Origin: Mesorhizobium sp. Root554
Lineage (GTDB): Bacteria; Pseudomonadota; Alphaproteobacteria; Rhizobiales; Rhizobiaceae
Length of the DNA: 64,000 nt
Assembly (NCBI RefSeq): GCF_001427025.1
Contig: NZ_LMGA01000001.1
Span: 62,163 to 126,162, forward strand
Direction: 5' to 3'
Under the pieces are notes generated by a model. That model did no database searches and was not told the DNA's origin. It saw only the letters and a program-made list of their open reading frames with translations. Made by a program: the position numbers and the translations under genes. Position 1 is the stretch's first letter, and every line of letters starts with the position of its first letter. This document shows positions 44,158 through 56,536 of this stretch, piece after piece.

Positions 44158-45558
44158 ATGAATGCCAACTTCGCTTCCTTCCTCTATCTGGTCTCCGGCA
44201 TCCTGTTCATCCTGGCGCTGCGTGGCCTGTCGCACCCGACCACCAGCCGTCAGGGCAATCTCTACGGCATGATCGGCATGGGCATCGCCATCGCCACGAC
44301 GCTGGCGCTGGCCTTGCCTTCGCCCGGCGGCTTCGGCCTGATCGTGCTCGGCCTCGCCATAGGCGGCTCGGTCGGCGCCTACACTGCGCGCCGCATCGCC
44401 ATGACCTCGATGCCGCAGCTCGTGGCCGCCTTCCACTCGCTGGTTGGCCTTGCCGCCGTGATGGTGGCCGCCGCCGCGATGTATGCGCCGGAAAGCTTCG
44501 GCATCGGCACCGCCGGCGATATCCACTCGCAGGCGCTGGTGGAAATGAGCCTGGGCGTCGCCATCGGCGCCATCACCTTCACCGGTTCCGTCATCGCCTT
44601 CCTGAAGCTGGACGGCCGCATGTCGGGCAAGCCGATCATGATCGGCGGCCGCCATTTCATCAACATCGTGCTCGGCGTCGCGTTGGTGGTGCTCATCGCC
44701 ATGCTCGTCGCCACCGAAGTGAAGCTGGTCTTCTGGCTGATCGTGCTCGTCTCGCTGGTGCTGGGCATCCTGCTCATCATCCCGATCGGCGGCGCCGACA
44801 TGCCGGTGGTCGTGTCGATGCTGAACAGCTACTCCGGCTGGGCGGCGGCCGCACTCGGCTTCACGCTCGGCAATCTGGCGCTCATCATCACCGGCGCGCT
44901 GGTCGGTTCGTCTGGCGCGATCCTGTCCTACATCATGTGCAAGGGCATGAACCGCTCCTTCATCTCCGTCATTCTCGGCGGCTTCGGCGGCGAGACTGCG
45001 GCGGCCGGCGCCGACGACGGCATCGAACGCACCGTCAAGCAGGGCTCGGCCGACGACGCCGCCTATCTGATGATGAACGCGCAAAAGGTCATCATCGTGC
45101 CCGGTTACGGCATGGCCGTCGCCCAGGCGCAGCACGCGCTGCGCGAACTGGCCGACAAGCTCAAGGCCAACGGCGTCGAGGTCAAATACGCCATCCACCC
45201 GGTGGCCGGCCGCATGCCCGGCCACATGAACGTGCTGCTGGCCGAAGCCAACGTTCCCTATGACGAAGTGTTCGAGCTGGAGGATATCAACTCCGAGTTC
45301 GCGCAGGCCGATGTCGCCTATGTCATCGGCGCCAACGACGTCACCAACCCGTCGGCGCGCGACGACAAGTCATCGCCCATCTTCGGCATGCCGATCCTCG
45401 ACGTCGACAAGGCCCGCACCTGCCTGTTCGTCAAGCGCTCGCTCGGCTCAGGCTACGCCGGCATCGACAACACGCTGTTCTACAAGGACGGCACCATGAT
45501 GCTGCTCGGCGACGCCAAGAAAATGACCGAGGAAATCGTCAAGGCGATGGATCACTGA
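44158..45558 (+). CDS. pntB: NAD(P) transhydrogenase subunit beta
   Basis: 466 residues. Nine or so membrane helices to about residue 290 (MIGMGIAIATTLALAL, LIVLVSLVLGILLIIPIGGADMPVV), then the NADP(H)-binding domain III: VIIVPGYGMAVAQAQHAL, HPVAGRMPGHMNVLLAEA, VIGANDVTNP. Completes the operon that uses the proton gradient to make NADPH. Followed by a strong terminator. Confidence 0.97.
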   Translation: MNANFASFLYLVSGILFILALRGLSHPTTSRQGNLYGMIGMGIAIATTLALALPSPGGFGLIVLGLAIGGSVGAYTARRIAMTSMPQLVAAFHSLVGLAAVMVAAAAMYAPESFGIGTAGDIHSQALVEMSLGVAIGAITFTGSVIAFLKLDGRMSGKPIMIGGRHFINIVLGVALVVLIAMLVATEVKLVFWLIVLVSLVLGILLIIPIGGADMPVVVSMLNSYSGWAAAALGFTLGNLALIITGALVGSSGAILSYIMCKGMNRSFISVILGGFGGETAAAGADDGIERTVKQGSADDAAYLMMNAQKVIIVPGYGMAVAQAQHALRELADKLKANGVEVKYAIHPVAGRMPGHMNVLLAEANVPYDEVFELEDINSEFAQADVAYVIGANDVTNPSARDDKSSPIFGMPILDVDKARTCLFVKRSLGSGYAGIDNTLFYKDGTMMLLGDAKKMTEEIVKAMDH

Positions 45559-45578
45559 TCCTTCGGCAATCGGATACG

Positions 45579-45611
45579 AAAAAAAGCCCGGCGCAGGCCG
45601 GGCTTTCTTGT
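45579..45611. terminator. Bidirectional terminator after pntB
   Basis: AAAGCCCGGC (45583-45592), loop GCAG, GCCGGGCTTT (45597-45606), TTCTTG after it on plus and a run of seven A before it for the convergent gene on minus. Confidence 0.92.
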
Positions 45612-45640
45612 TTGGATCGGACAAACTCTCCGACAGTTGG

Positions 45641-46564
45641 TCAGCGCACCTGAAGGGCGACAGCGTCATCCTCGCCGCGCTGGCTGCCGGCCAATGCGGC
45701 GGCGGCAGCGGCTATGAAAGCGCCGATCAGCAGCGAAAGCGCGCCGAACAGGGCGAAGCTCGCACCGGCCTTGCGGGCGGTTTCGGCAGCCTCGATGGCC
45801 TTCGTCTTCGCTTCCTCGGCCCGTGCCAGCATGGCGTCGACGCGGGCCGTTGCGTCGGCTTCGGAGATGCCCGTCCGGGCGGCGACCAACTGCGCAAGAT
45901 AGGTCTTGTCTTCCGGAGCCATCTCGCCCGCGGCGGCGCTTTCAGCAAGAATGCGCGTCGCCTGGGCAGCCGCCGCGGCATCGCCTTCAGCGCCCGGAGC
46001 CGAAAGCCGGGCGGCATCGGCCGGCCGGAACAGCGAATCCACGAAATAGGATGTGGCGCTGCTTACGGTCGGATTGTCAGCCGCCGCCGTTGCGCCGGTC
46101 GTCGCCGCGGCCGTTGCGCCGGAGGCTACCGTTGCCGCCGCCTGCACACCGCTGCCGACAATGGAGGACACAGCCGAAGTCAGCAGCCCTGCCACCAGAA
46201 GCGTCGCAACTGCCCATGCAAGGAAGCCGTGCGCCGTGTCGCGGAAATACACTTCGTCGGTATGAACGTTGACCCATTTGGTGCGCAGCCGCCCGGCCAG
46301 ATAGCCGCCGACGCCGGCCGAGAGCCATTGCACGATGATCAGCCAGATCGCCGTCGAAACAGCGAAGGTCGTCAGCCCCGCGCCATCGCCCGACCATGGC
46401 GATGCCATGCTGAGGCCCAGACCCGAGCCCAGCAGCATGAGGATGAGCGTCAGCGTCGATGCCGCAAAAGCGCCGGCAAGGACCGCTCCCCAGCTGATGG
46501 CGGAATGGGAAGATTCCTGTGGCACCGCGGAAACGGTGCCAACTGATGAAACGGTCGATGTCAT
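45641..46564 (-). CDS. Hypothetical membrane protein with Ala-rich loop
   Basis: 307 residues. Four membrane helices: two near 25-90 (WGAVLAGAFAASTLTLILML, STAIWLIIVQWLSAG), one near 115 (FLAWAVATLLVAGLLTSAV) and one at the C-terminus (FALFGALSLLIGAFIAAAAAAL). Between them a long Ala-rich segment that includes a possible helical bundle (EEAKTKAIEAAETARKAG). No known domain. TAGGAGGACAGC before the ATG is an ideal ribosome site and contains the stop codon of the upstream 25-residue peptide. Confidence 0.8.
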   Translation of the reverse strand: MTSTVSSVGTVSAVPQESSHSAISWGAVLAGAFAASTLTLILMLLGSGLGLSMASPWSGDGAGLTTFAVSTAIWLIIVQWLSAGVGGYLAGRLRTKWVNVHTDEVYFRDTAHGFLAWAVATLLVAGLLTSAVSSIVGSGVQAAATVASGATAAATTGATAAADNPTVSSATSYFVDSLFRPADAARLSAPGAEGDAAAAAQATRILAESAAAGEMAPEDKTYLAQLVAARTGISEADATARVDAMLARAEEAKTKAIEAAETARKAGASFALFGALSLLIGAFIAAAAAALAGSQRGEDDAVALQVR

Positions 46565-46573
46565 GCTGTCCTC

Positions 46574-46651
46574 CTAACGCCAGAACAGCAGGATCAGAAT
46601 GATGATCGGAATCGGAATGCCGAGAAACCAGAGTAAAATACCGCGACCCAT
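46574..46651 (-). CDS. 25-residue conserved membrane peptide
   Basis: Reads MGRGILLWFLGIPIPIIILI then LLFWR, one hydrophobic helix with a Pro kink. AGAGGAGG lies five bases before the ATG. Its TAG stop is part of the ribosome site for the 307-residue membrane protein, so the two are coupled in one message. The pattern looks like peptides I recall from many rhizobia (recollection, not checked). It may regulate or bind its neighbour; function unknown. Confidence 0.75.
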   Translation of the reverse strand: MGRGILLWFLGIPIPIIILILLFWR

Positions 46652-46788
46652 GAAAACCTCCTCTGGGCAATTGTGAGACAGCGTCACAATGCCTCGCGGA
46701 GGTTTCCGTTCCCGGCCTGCTCAACAATTCGTGAGCGAGTGCACGAACGGCAGGCTTCCGAAGCGTCAGCCGTTCGAGGCAACGGTCG

Positions 46789-49476
<2,688 letters not shown>

Positions 49477-50046
49477 TCAGCCGGCCCGCATCGGCTTCAG
49501 CGCCTCGCTCCAGCGATGAAGCTCGTCGAGCATGGCGGCAGCGCTCGATGTGACCAGTTCGTTGGGCCTGAACTCGCCGTTCTCGTCGATGTGGGAGCTA
49601 AACATCGGCAGCGCCACACCTTCGGGAATCGGCATGATCTTGACCGTGGTCAGCAACGGCTTCAGCGACTGCGCGGCGCGCAGGCCGCCGGACAGCCCGC
49701 CATAGCTGAAGAGGCCGGCGGGTTTGTAGTTCCACTCTTTCGCCAGGTAGTCGACCGCGTTCACGATCGCCGGCGGCGCGAAGTAGTTGTATTCCGGCGT
49801 CACGAAGACGAAGGCATCCGCCTCGTTGATGGTCTTTGCCCAGGCCCGGGTATGATCCTTCTCGTATTTCTGCAGGCGAGGATGGTGCGGTTCGTCCAGG
49901 ACCGGCAGGTCGAAGGTGGCGATGTCGGTCACCACCGGCTCGAATTTGCCGTGCTCGCGCGCGTAGACATCCAGCCATTCGGCAAAAACCGGGCCGACCC
50001 GGCCGGGGCGCGTGCTGCCGACAATGATGTTGAGACGATGCTTCAA
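49477..50046 (-). CDS. NADPH-dependent FMN reductase / quinone reductase
   Basis: Flavodoxin-fold enzyme, 189 residues. GSTRPGRVGPVFAEWL at the N-terminus binds the FMN phosphate, VFVTPEYNYFAPPAIVNAVDYL and YGGLSGGLRAAQSL are the flavin ring loops. It likely reduces quinones, azo compounds or flavins. Upstream gap of 196 bases (50047-50242) contains the direct repeat GTATC-TAA-GTATC at 50061-50073, which could be a regulator site; nothing else is seen there. Confidence 0.9.
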   Translation of the reverse strand: MKHRLNIIVGSTRPGRVGPVFAEWLDVYAREHGKFEPVVTDIATFDLPVLDEPHHPRLQKYEKDHTRAWAKTINEADAFVFVTPEYNYFAPPAIVNAVDYLAKEWNYKPAGLFSYGGLSGGLRAAQSLKPLLTTVKIMPIPEGVALPMFSSHIDENGEFRPNELVTSSAAAMLDELHRWSEALKPMRAG

Positions 50047-50242
50047 GAAAGGCTCCTGTGGTATCTAAGTATCCAATAGGAACCGAGTTAGGTTATGGGT
50101 CTGGCTGCGGCAAGAAGGCACGTCGAGGAAACCGGAACTTCCGGAGAACGTATTGGTCTCCGTGCACGGTCACTCAATCCGTGCCCATATATTATGGACG
50201 GCTAAATAAGCCACCTATAAGCTGCGCCGCTGGGAGGAAAGT

Positions 50243-51610
50243 ATGGACACACTGGTACGACCGTTTGTGCCGCCGGCGCCGAAGCCGCGCACGAAGCCGC
50301 CGACGACGCTGGAGATGTTTCGCATCGTCAAGCGCAATCCGCTCGAACTGTGGGCAGAACCCTCCTATAACGAGCCGTGGATTTCCGGAAAGGGCATCCG
50401 CGGCCCCATCGTCATCGTCAACGATCCCGGCCTGATCCGCCATGTGCTGCTGGACAACGTCAAGAACTACAGGATGCAGGACATCCGCCAGCGCACCTTG
50501 CGCCCGATCCTGCGCGATGGGCTGCTGACGGCCGAGGGCGATGTGTGGAAGCGCTCGCGCAAGGTCATGGCGCCGGTGTTCACGCCACGCAATATTTTCG
50601 GCTTCGCCGAGCCGATGCTGAGGCGCACGCGCGCCTTCGTCGATCGCTACGAAACGGTCGGTCACACCGATCTCGCTCACGATATGACGTTGCTGACCTA
50701 CGACATCCTGGCGGAAACGCTTTTTTCCGGCGAGATCGCGGGCGATCCGGGCGATTTCGCCAGGGAGCTCGACCGCCTGTTCGCCACCATGGGCCGCGCC
50801 GATCCACTGGACCTGATGCGCGCGCCGGACTGGCTGCCGCGCCTGACGCATATTCGCGGGCGCAAGACGATGGCGTATTTCCGCAAGATCGTCACCGACA
50901 CGGTGACGATGCGCGAGGAAAAGATCAGGCGCGATCCCGACAGCGCGCCGCAGGATTTCCTCACTCTTCTGCTGAAGGCCGAAGGCCCCGAGGGCCTGAG
51001 CCGCGCCGAGGTCGAGGACAACATCATCACCTTCATCGGCGCGGGCCACGAAACCACAGCCCGAGCCCTCGGCTGGACCCTCTATTGCCTTGCCGAAGCG
51101 CCGTGGGAGCGCGAGCGGATCGAACAGGAGATCGATGCGGTGCTGGCGCGCGAGCCGGATTCGACCAAATGGCTGGACGCCATGCCGTTCACGCGCGCGG
51201 CCTTCGAGGAGGCGATGCGGCTCTATCCGCCGGCGCCGTCGATCAATCGCGAGCCGATCGAGCCGGAAACCTACAAGGACCTTTACATCGCCCGGGGCGC
51301 GGCCGTCCTCATCATGCCGTGGACGGTCCACCGCCATCGCAAACTCTGGGACCAGCCCGATGCGTTCATGCCGGAGCGCTTCCACCCCGGCAACCGCGAC
51401 AAGATTGACCGCTACCAGTACCTGCCCTTCGGCGCCGGGCCGCGTGTCTGCATCGGCGCGTCCTTCGCCATGCAGGAAGCGGTCATCGCGTTGGCGACCA
51501 TGCTGTCGCGCTTCCGCTTCGATACGACCGCCGAAACAAAACCCTGGCCGGTGCAGAAGCTGACAACGCAGCCCCAGGGCGGAATACCGATGCAGGTGAC
51601 GAAGAGATAA
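50243..51610 (+). CDS. Cytochrome P450
   Basis: 455 residues, soluble bacterial P450 without membrane anchor. I-helix oxygen site GAGHETTARALG (about 271-282), ExxR in the FEEAMRLYPPAPS stretch, PERF region, and heme loop FGAGPRVCIGASFAM with proximal C403. GGGAGGAAA before the ATG at 50243. No ferredoxin or reductase gene adjoins, so the electron donor and substrate are unknown; the PPAPSINREPIEPE segment resembles the fatty-acid or xenobiotic-type families. Confidence 0.95.
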   Translation: MDTLVRPFVPPAPKPRTKPPTTLEMFRIVKRNPLELWAEPSYNEPWISGKGIRGPIVIVNDPGLIRHVLLDNVKNYRMQDIRQRTLRPILRDGLLTAEGDVWKRSRKVMAPVFTPRNIFGFAEPMLRRTRAFVDRYETVGHTDLAHDMTLLTYDILAETLFSGEIAGDPGDFARELDRLFATMGRADPLDLMRAPDWLPRLTHIRGRKTMAYFRKIVTDTVTMREEKIRRDPDSAPQDFLTLLLKAEGPEGLSRAEVEDNIITFIGAGHETTARALGWTLYCLAEAPWERERIEQEIDAVLAREPDSTKWLDAMPFTRAAFEEAMRLYPPAPSINREPIEPETYKDLYIARGAAVLIMPWTVHRHRKLWDQPDAFMPERFHPGNRDKIDRYQYLPFGAGPRVCIGASFAMQEAVIALATMLSRFRFDTTAETKPWPVQKLTTQPQGGIPMQVTKR

Positions 51611-51643
51611 TCCGCTACAGATGAGACCGGGCGAGAGGCGGCT

Positions 51644-52021
51644 TCAGGTCCTGCCCTGAAAGACGTTTTCTACATGCACCGGCCAGCGCCACGGCAGCAC
51701 CGCCACCATGTCGAAGCGCACCGAAAGCCGTCCATAGTCCGGCTGGCGCGCCAGCCACAGATCGGCCGCGCCTTCGATCCGCTTTTCGGACGAGCGCGCC
51801 AGTGCTTCCATCGCTTCAAGCAATGTGCGTCGCGCCTTGACCTCGACGATCAGCACGAGGTCGCCGCGCCGGGCGATGAGGTCGATTTCGCCAAGTTTCG
51901 TCCGATGGCGCCGCGCGAGGATGCGATAGCCCTTCAGCATCAACGCCGCCGCCGCCAGCCATTCGCTGCGATGCCCGCGCCGGTAGGATTTTCGCCGCTG
52001 GCGGGTAAAGGCATCAGCCAT
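51644..52021 (-). CDS. yraN: YraN/UPF0102 family nuclease-like protein
   Basis: 125 residues, endonuclease-like fold. [23 protein letters not shown], then the catalytic-type [21 protein letters not shown]. In most bacteria next to rsmI, as here; the start overlaps the rsmI stop by eight bases. Biochemical role unsettled. Confidence 0.92.
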   Translation of the reverse strand: MADAFTRQRRKSYRRGHRSEWLAAAALMLKGYRILARRHRTKLGEIDLIARRGDLVLIVEVKARRTLLEAMEALARSSEKRIEGAADLWLARQPDYGRLSVRFDMVAVLPWRWPVHVENVFQGRT

Positions 52022-52925
52022 CGCCGGCCGCGTCCCGCAATTCCAGCAGTCGCCTGTAAAGAGCCTGCTTTTGCCCGCCGGTCATTTTCGCCGCCTCCGC
52101 CGCGGCCTTGGACGCAGGCATCTCGGCCGCCAGCGAAAGCAGCAGACGGTCGATGTCGGCCGGTTCGTCGGCCTTTGCGGCAGCGGGCCCGACACAGATG
52201 ACGATCTCGCCCTTCGGCGTCTCCGCGTCCGCGTAGTGCGCGGCAAGTCCTGCCAGCGTGCCGCGGCGCACCTCCTCGAAAGCCTTGGTCAGTTCGCGGC
52301 CGACAGCGGCGTCGCGGTCGCCGCCCAGCGTTTCGGCCATGGCGTCCAGCGTCTCGGCCAGCCGGCGCGGCGATTCGAAGAAGATCAGCGTCGCCGGCAC
52401 CGCCTTGAGCGCCTGGAGCCGGGTTTCCCGCTGTCCGGTTCTGGTCGGCAGGAAGCCGGCGAACAGGAACGTATCGGAAGGCAGGCCGGAAGCGGTCAGC
52501 GCCGCCAGCACCGCCGACGCACCGGGTATCGGCACCACCTTGATGCCGCGCTCCGCCGCTTCGCCGACGAGTCGGTAGCCCGGGTCGGAGACCAGCGGCG
52601 TGCCGGCGTCCGAGATGAGCGCCACGCTCTGCCCGCTTTCCAGCGCGGCGATCAGCTTGGGTCCAGCCTCCGCCGCATTGTGCTCATGATAGGCCAAGGT
52701 GCGACGGCGAACGCCGTAGCGCTCCAGCAGCACGCGCGAGACCCGCGTGTCCTCGCACGCCAATATGTCGGCGGCGGCCAGCGTTTCCAGCGCCCGCAGG
52801 GTGATGTCGCCCAGATTGCCGATCGGGGTTGCGACGAGGTACAGCGCGGCTTCCAGCGGCCGCGCCGTCATCTCGTTCTGGCCGATCATATAGCTTCGCC
52901 TGTCGCTGCCCACCCGCGCCTCCAT
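52014..52925 (-). CDS. rsmI: 16S rRNA (cytidine-1402-2'-O)-methyltransferase
   Basis: SAM-dependent methylation of C1402 in the decoding centre. About 303 residues from the Met at 52925 ([12 protein letters not shown]). The family's beginning [21 protein letters not shown] follows at about residue 28, then [53 protein letters not shown] and [13 protein letters not shown] shorter start at 52889 or 52871 is possible. Nothing further upstream looks like the usual LpoA-type neighbour. Confidence 0.93.
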   Translation of the reverse strand: MEARVGSDRRSYMIGQNEMTARPLEAALYLVATPIGNLGDITLRALETLAAADILACEDTRVSRVLLERYGVRRRTLAYHEHNAAEAGPKLIAALESGQSVALISDAGTPLVSDPGYRLVGEAAERGIKVVPIPGASAVLAALTASGLPSDTFLFAGFLPTRTGQRETRLQALKAVPATLIFFESPRRLAETLDAMAETLGGDRDAAVGRELTKAFEEVRRGTLAGLAAHYADAETPKGEIVICVGPAAAKADEPADIDRLLLSLAAEMPASKAAAEAAKMTGGQKQALYRRLLELRDAAGDG

Positions 52926-53038
52926 GACGGTTCTGTCGCATGGAATGCCCCGCGTTGCAAAACCGCCAAGATGTGATCGCAACCTCAGGAACAAAAGCAC
53001 CGGTCGCCGGTTTAGCTCGGCCATCCGGGAGGAAGACC

Positions 53039-53224
53039 ATGGGCAGCCTTGTCATACAGGACGTTTTCGAACCGTATTATGCCGGCTGCCGTTCCGCCGG
53101 GCCAGAGAAGTCGCAAGCAGAGGCAAAGCCTCTCCCGGCAATGCGCATACAGAAATCCGCGCTTGACCGGATGTGGGCCAGGAAGCGGCATCGCACCGAC
53201 GCAGAGGCCCATCGGAAGGGCTGA
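53039..53224 (+). CDS. Small hypothetical basic protein, 61 aa
   Basis: GGGAGGAAG lies a few bases before the ATG and supports translation. It reads MGSLVIQDVFEPYY, then a hydrophilic middle and a basic end (ALDRMWARKRHRTDAEAHRK). No membrane segment or known family. Divergent from rsmI. The following 226 bases (53225-53450) contain only short GC-rich open frames with no supported gene. Confidence 0.5.
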   Translation: MGSLVIQDVFEPYYAGCRSAGPEKSQAEAKPLPAMRIQKSALDRMWARKRHRTDAEAHRKG

Positions 53225-53450
53225 GCAGCGGATGCCCAACCGTTTCGACGTCTGTATATCCCGTCTGGCGGTGCCCGCGGCGAAACGCCCGCCGGGCGGA
53301 CGAGATGACGAAAGCGGCTCCGGCGGCCGCAAGGTCGGCAGGCAGCCGGTGCAGCCGGGAAAGAAGGACGCCGCGACGGACAGCGCCATTCACGGCGGCG
53401 CGCAGCAAACGCGGTCCTAAACATCAAAGCCGAAACCGACGCCAGTTTTT

Positions 53451-54608
53451 CTATCGCGCCAGATCGGCCACCACCGCATCCAGCACGATCATGCCGGCCG
53501 GTGTCGCCCGCAGGCGCGAATTGCCGATTGGCGCGACCAGCCCTTCTTCCTGCAGGATCGACATGTGCCGGGAGGAAAGCCCGCGCCCGGCATAGTGCTC
53601 GTATCGTGTCAGGTCTATGCCCTCGGCCAGCCGAAGCCCCATCAGCAGGAACTCGTCCGCCTCGTCGGCGCGCGTCAGCACCTCGCCGTCCGTTACGCCA
53701 TGCCCGCGCGTCTCGACCAGGGTCAGCCAGCTCTCCGGCACTTTCTCGGCGATTGTCACGATGCGCCGGCCGTTCTCGACGAAGCGGCCATGCGCTCCGG
53801 GACCGACGCCGACATATTCGCCGTAGCGCCAGTACGTCAGGTTGTGGCGGCTCTCGGCGCCGGGCCGGGCATGGTTCGATATCTCGTAGGCGGGCAGACC
53901 GCGCGCGGCGGTGACCTCCTGCGTCAGCGCATAGAGATCGGCGGCGTGGTCATTGTCCGGTATCTGGAATTTCTTCGCCGCGTGCAGCGCATGGAAGGGC
54001 GTGCCTTCCTCGATGGTCAGCTGATAGAGCGACAGATGGTCGGCGGCGTGGCCGATGGCCTCTTCCAGTTCGGCCTCCCACGCCTCCGGCGTCTGGCCGG
54101 GGCGCGCGTAGATCAGGTCGAAGGACAGGCGCGGGAAGATTTCGCGGGCGAGTCCGATGGCATGCATCGCCTCGGAAACATTGTGCAGCCGGCCAAGGAA
54201 TTTCAGGTCGCGGTCGTTGAGCGCCTGCACGCCGAGCGAGACGCGGTTGACGCCCGCGGCGCGGTAGCCGCGAAAGCGCTCCGCTTCAACCGAGGAAGGA
54301 TTGGCTTCAAGCGTCACCTCGATGCCGTCCGGCACCGTCCAGTTCGCCGCAATCGCATCGAGCACCGCGCCCACCGTTTCCGGCTTCATCAGCGAGGGCG
54401 TGCCGCCGCCGAGGAAGATCGATGTCACGTCGCGCGGGCCGGTGCGCTGGCGCATCGTCGCCAGTTCGGCGGCGAAGGCATGGGCGAAGCGCTCCTGGTC
54501 CACCGGCTGGTGCCGCACATGGCTGTTGAAGTCGCAATACGGGCATTTTGCCGCGCAGAACGGCCAGTGAACATAGATGCCGAAGCCGGGGGTCCGGTCG
54601 AGAAGCAT
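53451..54608 (-). CDS. hemW: Radical SAM heme chaperone HemW
   Basis: 385 residues. YVHWPFCAAKCPYC with C18, C22, C25 of the radical SAM cluster, then FLGGGTPSL, NPSSVEAERFRGYRAAGVNRVSLGVQ (split by the SAM-binding turn) and SFDLIYARPGQTPEAW. It lacks the features of coproporphyrinogen dehydrogenase HemN and is the heme chaperone type. Its ATG overlaps the rdgB stop (TAATG), as in many alphaproteobacteria. Confidence 0.94.
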   Translation of the reverse strand: MLLDRTPGFGIYVHWPFCAAKCPYCDFNSHVRHQPVDQERFAHAFAAELATMRQRTGPRDVTSIFLGGGTPSLMKPETVGAVLDAIAANWTVPDGIEVTLEANPSSVEAERFRGYRAAGVNRVSLGVQALNDRDLKFLGRLHNVSEAMHAIGLAREIFPRLSFDLIYARPGQTPEAWEAELEEAIGHAADHLSLYQLTIEEGTPFHALHAAKKFQIPDNDHAADLYALTQEVTAARGLPAYEISNHARPGAESRHNLTYWRYGEYVGVGPGAHGRFVENGRRIVTIAEKVPESWLTLVETRGHGVTDGEVLTRADEADEFLLMGLRLAEGIDLTRYEHYAGRGLSSRHMSILQEEGLVAPIGNSRLRATPAGMIVLDAVVADLAR

Positions 54609-55255
54609 TATTTCGAACCCAGCCGCGCCTCGGCGAATTTCTGGAACGCACGCGCCCGGTGCGACAGCGCCGTCGCCTGGCCCGGCTTCCAGCCGTGCTT
54701 TTCCTCGGCGCTCATCTCGCCGAAGGTCTTGTCATGGCCGGTCGGCAGGAACACCGGGTCGTAGCCGAAGCCGAGATCGCCACGCGGCGGCCACACCAGC
54801 GTGCCTTCGGCCTCGCCGCGATAATATTCCGCCTGGCCGTCCGGGAAGGCGAGGCAGATGACGGCGACGAAGCGCCCGGTACGCTGCGCCGGTTCCATGG
54901 CGCCGACCTCCTGCAAGGCCACTTCCGTGCGTTGCATGGCCATGCCGAAATCGCGGCCGCCCTCCGGTTTCTCGGCCCAGTTGGCGGTGTAGACGCCCGG
55001 CGCGCCGTGCAGCGCGTCGACGCAGAGGCCGGAATCGTCCGACATTGCCGGTAGGCCGGTCGCCTGTGCCGCCGCGAAAGCCTTGATGTAGGCGTTCTCC
55101 TCGAAGGTCGTGCCGGTCTCGTCAGGCTCCGGCAGGCCGTATTCCTTGGCCGATTTGGCTTCGAAGCCGAAAGGACCCATGAGATCGGCAAACTCACGCA
55201 GCTTGCCTGCATTGTGGCTGGCGACGACGATCTTCTTGTCAGCGAGCAAATCCAT
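54608..55255 (-). CDS. rdgB: Non-canonical purine NTP pyrophosphatase
   Basis: Hydrolyses ITP, dITP and XTP to the monophosphate, keeping inosine and xanthine out of nucleic acids. 215 residues. [56 protein letters not shown] and [11 protein letters not shown] are all present. Start [11 protein letters not shown] follows the VOC gene with a one-base overlap. Coupled to hemW. Confidence 0.95.
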   Translation of the reverse strand: MDLLADKKIVVASHNAGKLREFADLMGPFGFEAKSAKEYGLPEPDETGTTFEENAYIKAFAAAQATGLPAMSDDSGLCVDALHGAPGVYTANWAEKPEGGRDFGMAMQRTEVALQEVGAMEPAQRTGRFVAVICLAFPDGQAEYYRGEAEGTLVWPPRGDLGFGYDPVFLPTGHDKTFGEMSAEEKHGWKPGQATALSHRARAFQKFAEARLGSK

Positions 55256-55683
55256 CACAGGCCCCAGATTTTCGGTTCGGCGAATTCCAGCGAGTTGCCG
55301 GACGGGTCGCGGAAATAGATCGAGCGTCCACCCTTTGCCTGACCCGGCTTGGCCGGCCAATGGAAGTCAGCTTCGACGGCCACGCCCCCCTCCGTCAGAT
55401 GCGCCTTCCAGCGCTCGATTTCATCCGCCGTCGCCGAAAAGCACAGATGGCCTTGTCCAGCCGTCCCGTGCGGCGGCACCGGAAGCTTGGCGCCGGGCTC
55501 GGGCTGCTGGCGCGTCGCCTCGGCGTTGAACAGCAGAAGCACGCCCCGTCCGCACTGGAAGAAGACATGCCGGTCTTCCGCCCTGGCGATCTGCTCCAGT
55601 CCCAGAACCTCGCCGTAAAACCTTTCGGCCGCCGCCAGATCGGTAACGTAGAGGGCGGATTCGAGAATCGCGGAGGGCCGCAT
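55255..55683 (-). CDS. VOC-family (glyoxalase/bleomycin resistance) protein
   Basis: 142 residues, two betaalphabetabetabeta modules. [19 protein letters not shown] at the start and [19 protein letters not shown] at the end with metal-ligand Glu. Substrate unknown; it lies in the rph-VOC-rdgB-hemW run, where it may act as a housekeeping detoxifier. Confidence 0.88.
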   Translation of the reverse strand: MRPSAILESALYVTDLAAAERFYGEVLGLEQIARAEDRHVFFQCGRGVLLLFNAEATRQQPEPGAKLPVPPHGTAGQGHLCFSATADEIERWKAHLTEGGVAVEADFHWPAKPGQAKGGRSIYFRDPSGNSLEFAEPKIWGL

Positions 55684-55692
55684 CGCTTCCCG

Positions 55693-56409
55693 CTACCCCA
55701 CCGCGACCTGCTGCAGGCTGACCAGCCGCGCGATGCCCTTCTTGGCCAACCCCATCAGCGCCGCGAACTGCTCTTCCGAGAAAGGCTCGCCCTCCGCCGT
55801 ACCCTGGATTTCGACGATGCCGCCCTTGCCGGTCATGACGAAATTGGCGTCGGTGCCGGCGGACGAATCCTCCAGATAGTCGAGGTCGATGACCGGTTCG
55901 CCATTGTGGATGCCGCAGGAGATTGCCGCCACATGGTCCTTCAGCACCTTGGATACGCTGGCCATCTGCCGCGCCTCCATCCAGCGCAGGCAGTCGTAGA
56001 GCGCTACCCAGCCGCCGGTGATGGATGCGGTGCGGGTGCCGCCATCGGCCTGGATGACATCGCAGTCGACGGTGATCTGCTGTTCGCCGAGCGCCTGAAG
56101 ATCGACCACGGCGCGCAGCGAGCGGCCGATCAGCCGCTGGATTTCCAGCGTGCGCCCGCCCTGCTTGCCGGCGGAAGCCTCGCGGCGCATGCGGTCGCCG
56201 GTCGAGCGCGGCAGCATGCCGTATTCGGCCGTCACCCAGCCCTTGCCGGAATTGCGCATCCAGCCCGGTACCTTTTCCTCGAGGCTCGCAGTGCACAGCA
56301 CATGCGTATCGCCGAACTTGACAAGGCAGGAGCCCTCCGCGTGCTTGGAAACGCCGCGCTCGAAGGAGATGGCGCGCATTTCGTCGTTCTGGCGTTTGGA
56401 GGGGCGCAT
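55693..56409 (-). CDS. rph: Ribonuclease PH
   Basis: Phosphate-dependent 3'-end trimming of tRNA precursors. 238 residues, full length and not truncated like the E. coli K-12 form. [72 protein letters not shown]. Start MRPSKRQ at 56409; a longer upstream frame is not used. Divergent from hrcA with 127 bases between. Confidence 0.96.
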   Translation of the reverse strand: MRPSKRQNDEMRAISFERGVSKHAEGSCLVKFGDTHVLCTASLEEKVPGWMRNSGKGWVTAEYGMLPRSTGDRMRREASAGKQGGRTLEIQRLIGRSLRAVVDLQALGEQQITVDCDVIQADGGTRTASITGGWVALYDCLRWMEARQMASVSKVLKDHVAAISCGIHNGEPVIDLDYLEDSSAGTDANFVMTGKGGIVEIQGTAEGEPFSEEQFAALMGLAKKGIARLVSLQQVAVG

Positions 56410-56536
56410 GAGCTTCTTTCTTTTTCGGATTCGTCGCGGGGTTTTAGACGCATGGCAGGCCCGGCGCAAAGGAAAACGCCCGGCTTGCGCAGGCTGCTCC
56501 CAAGTCTATATCCTTTAGCCCGGAGTTCCGAGACCG

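Noticed and set aside
56410..56536. CIRCE element in front of hrcA.
   Set aside because: No TTAGCACTC-N9-GAGTGCTAA-like repeat is present in the rph-hrcA gap.
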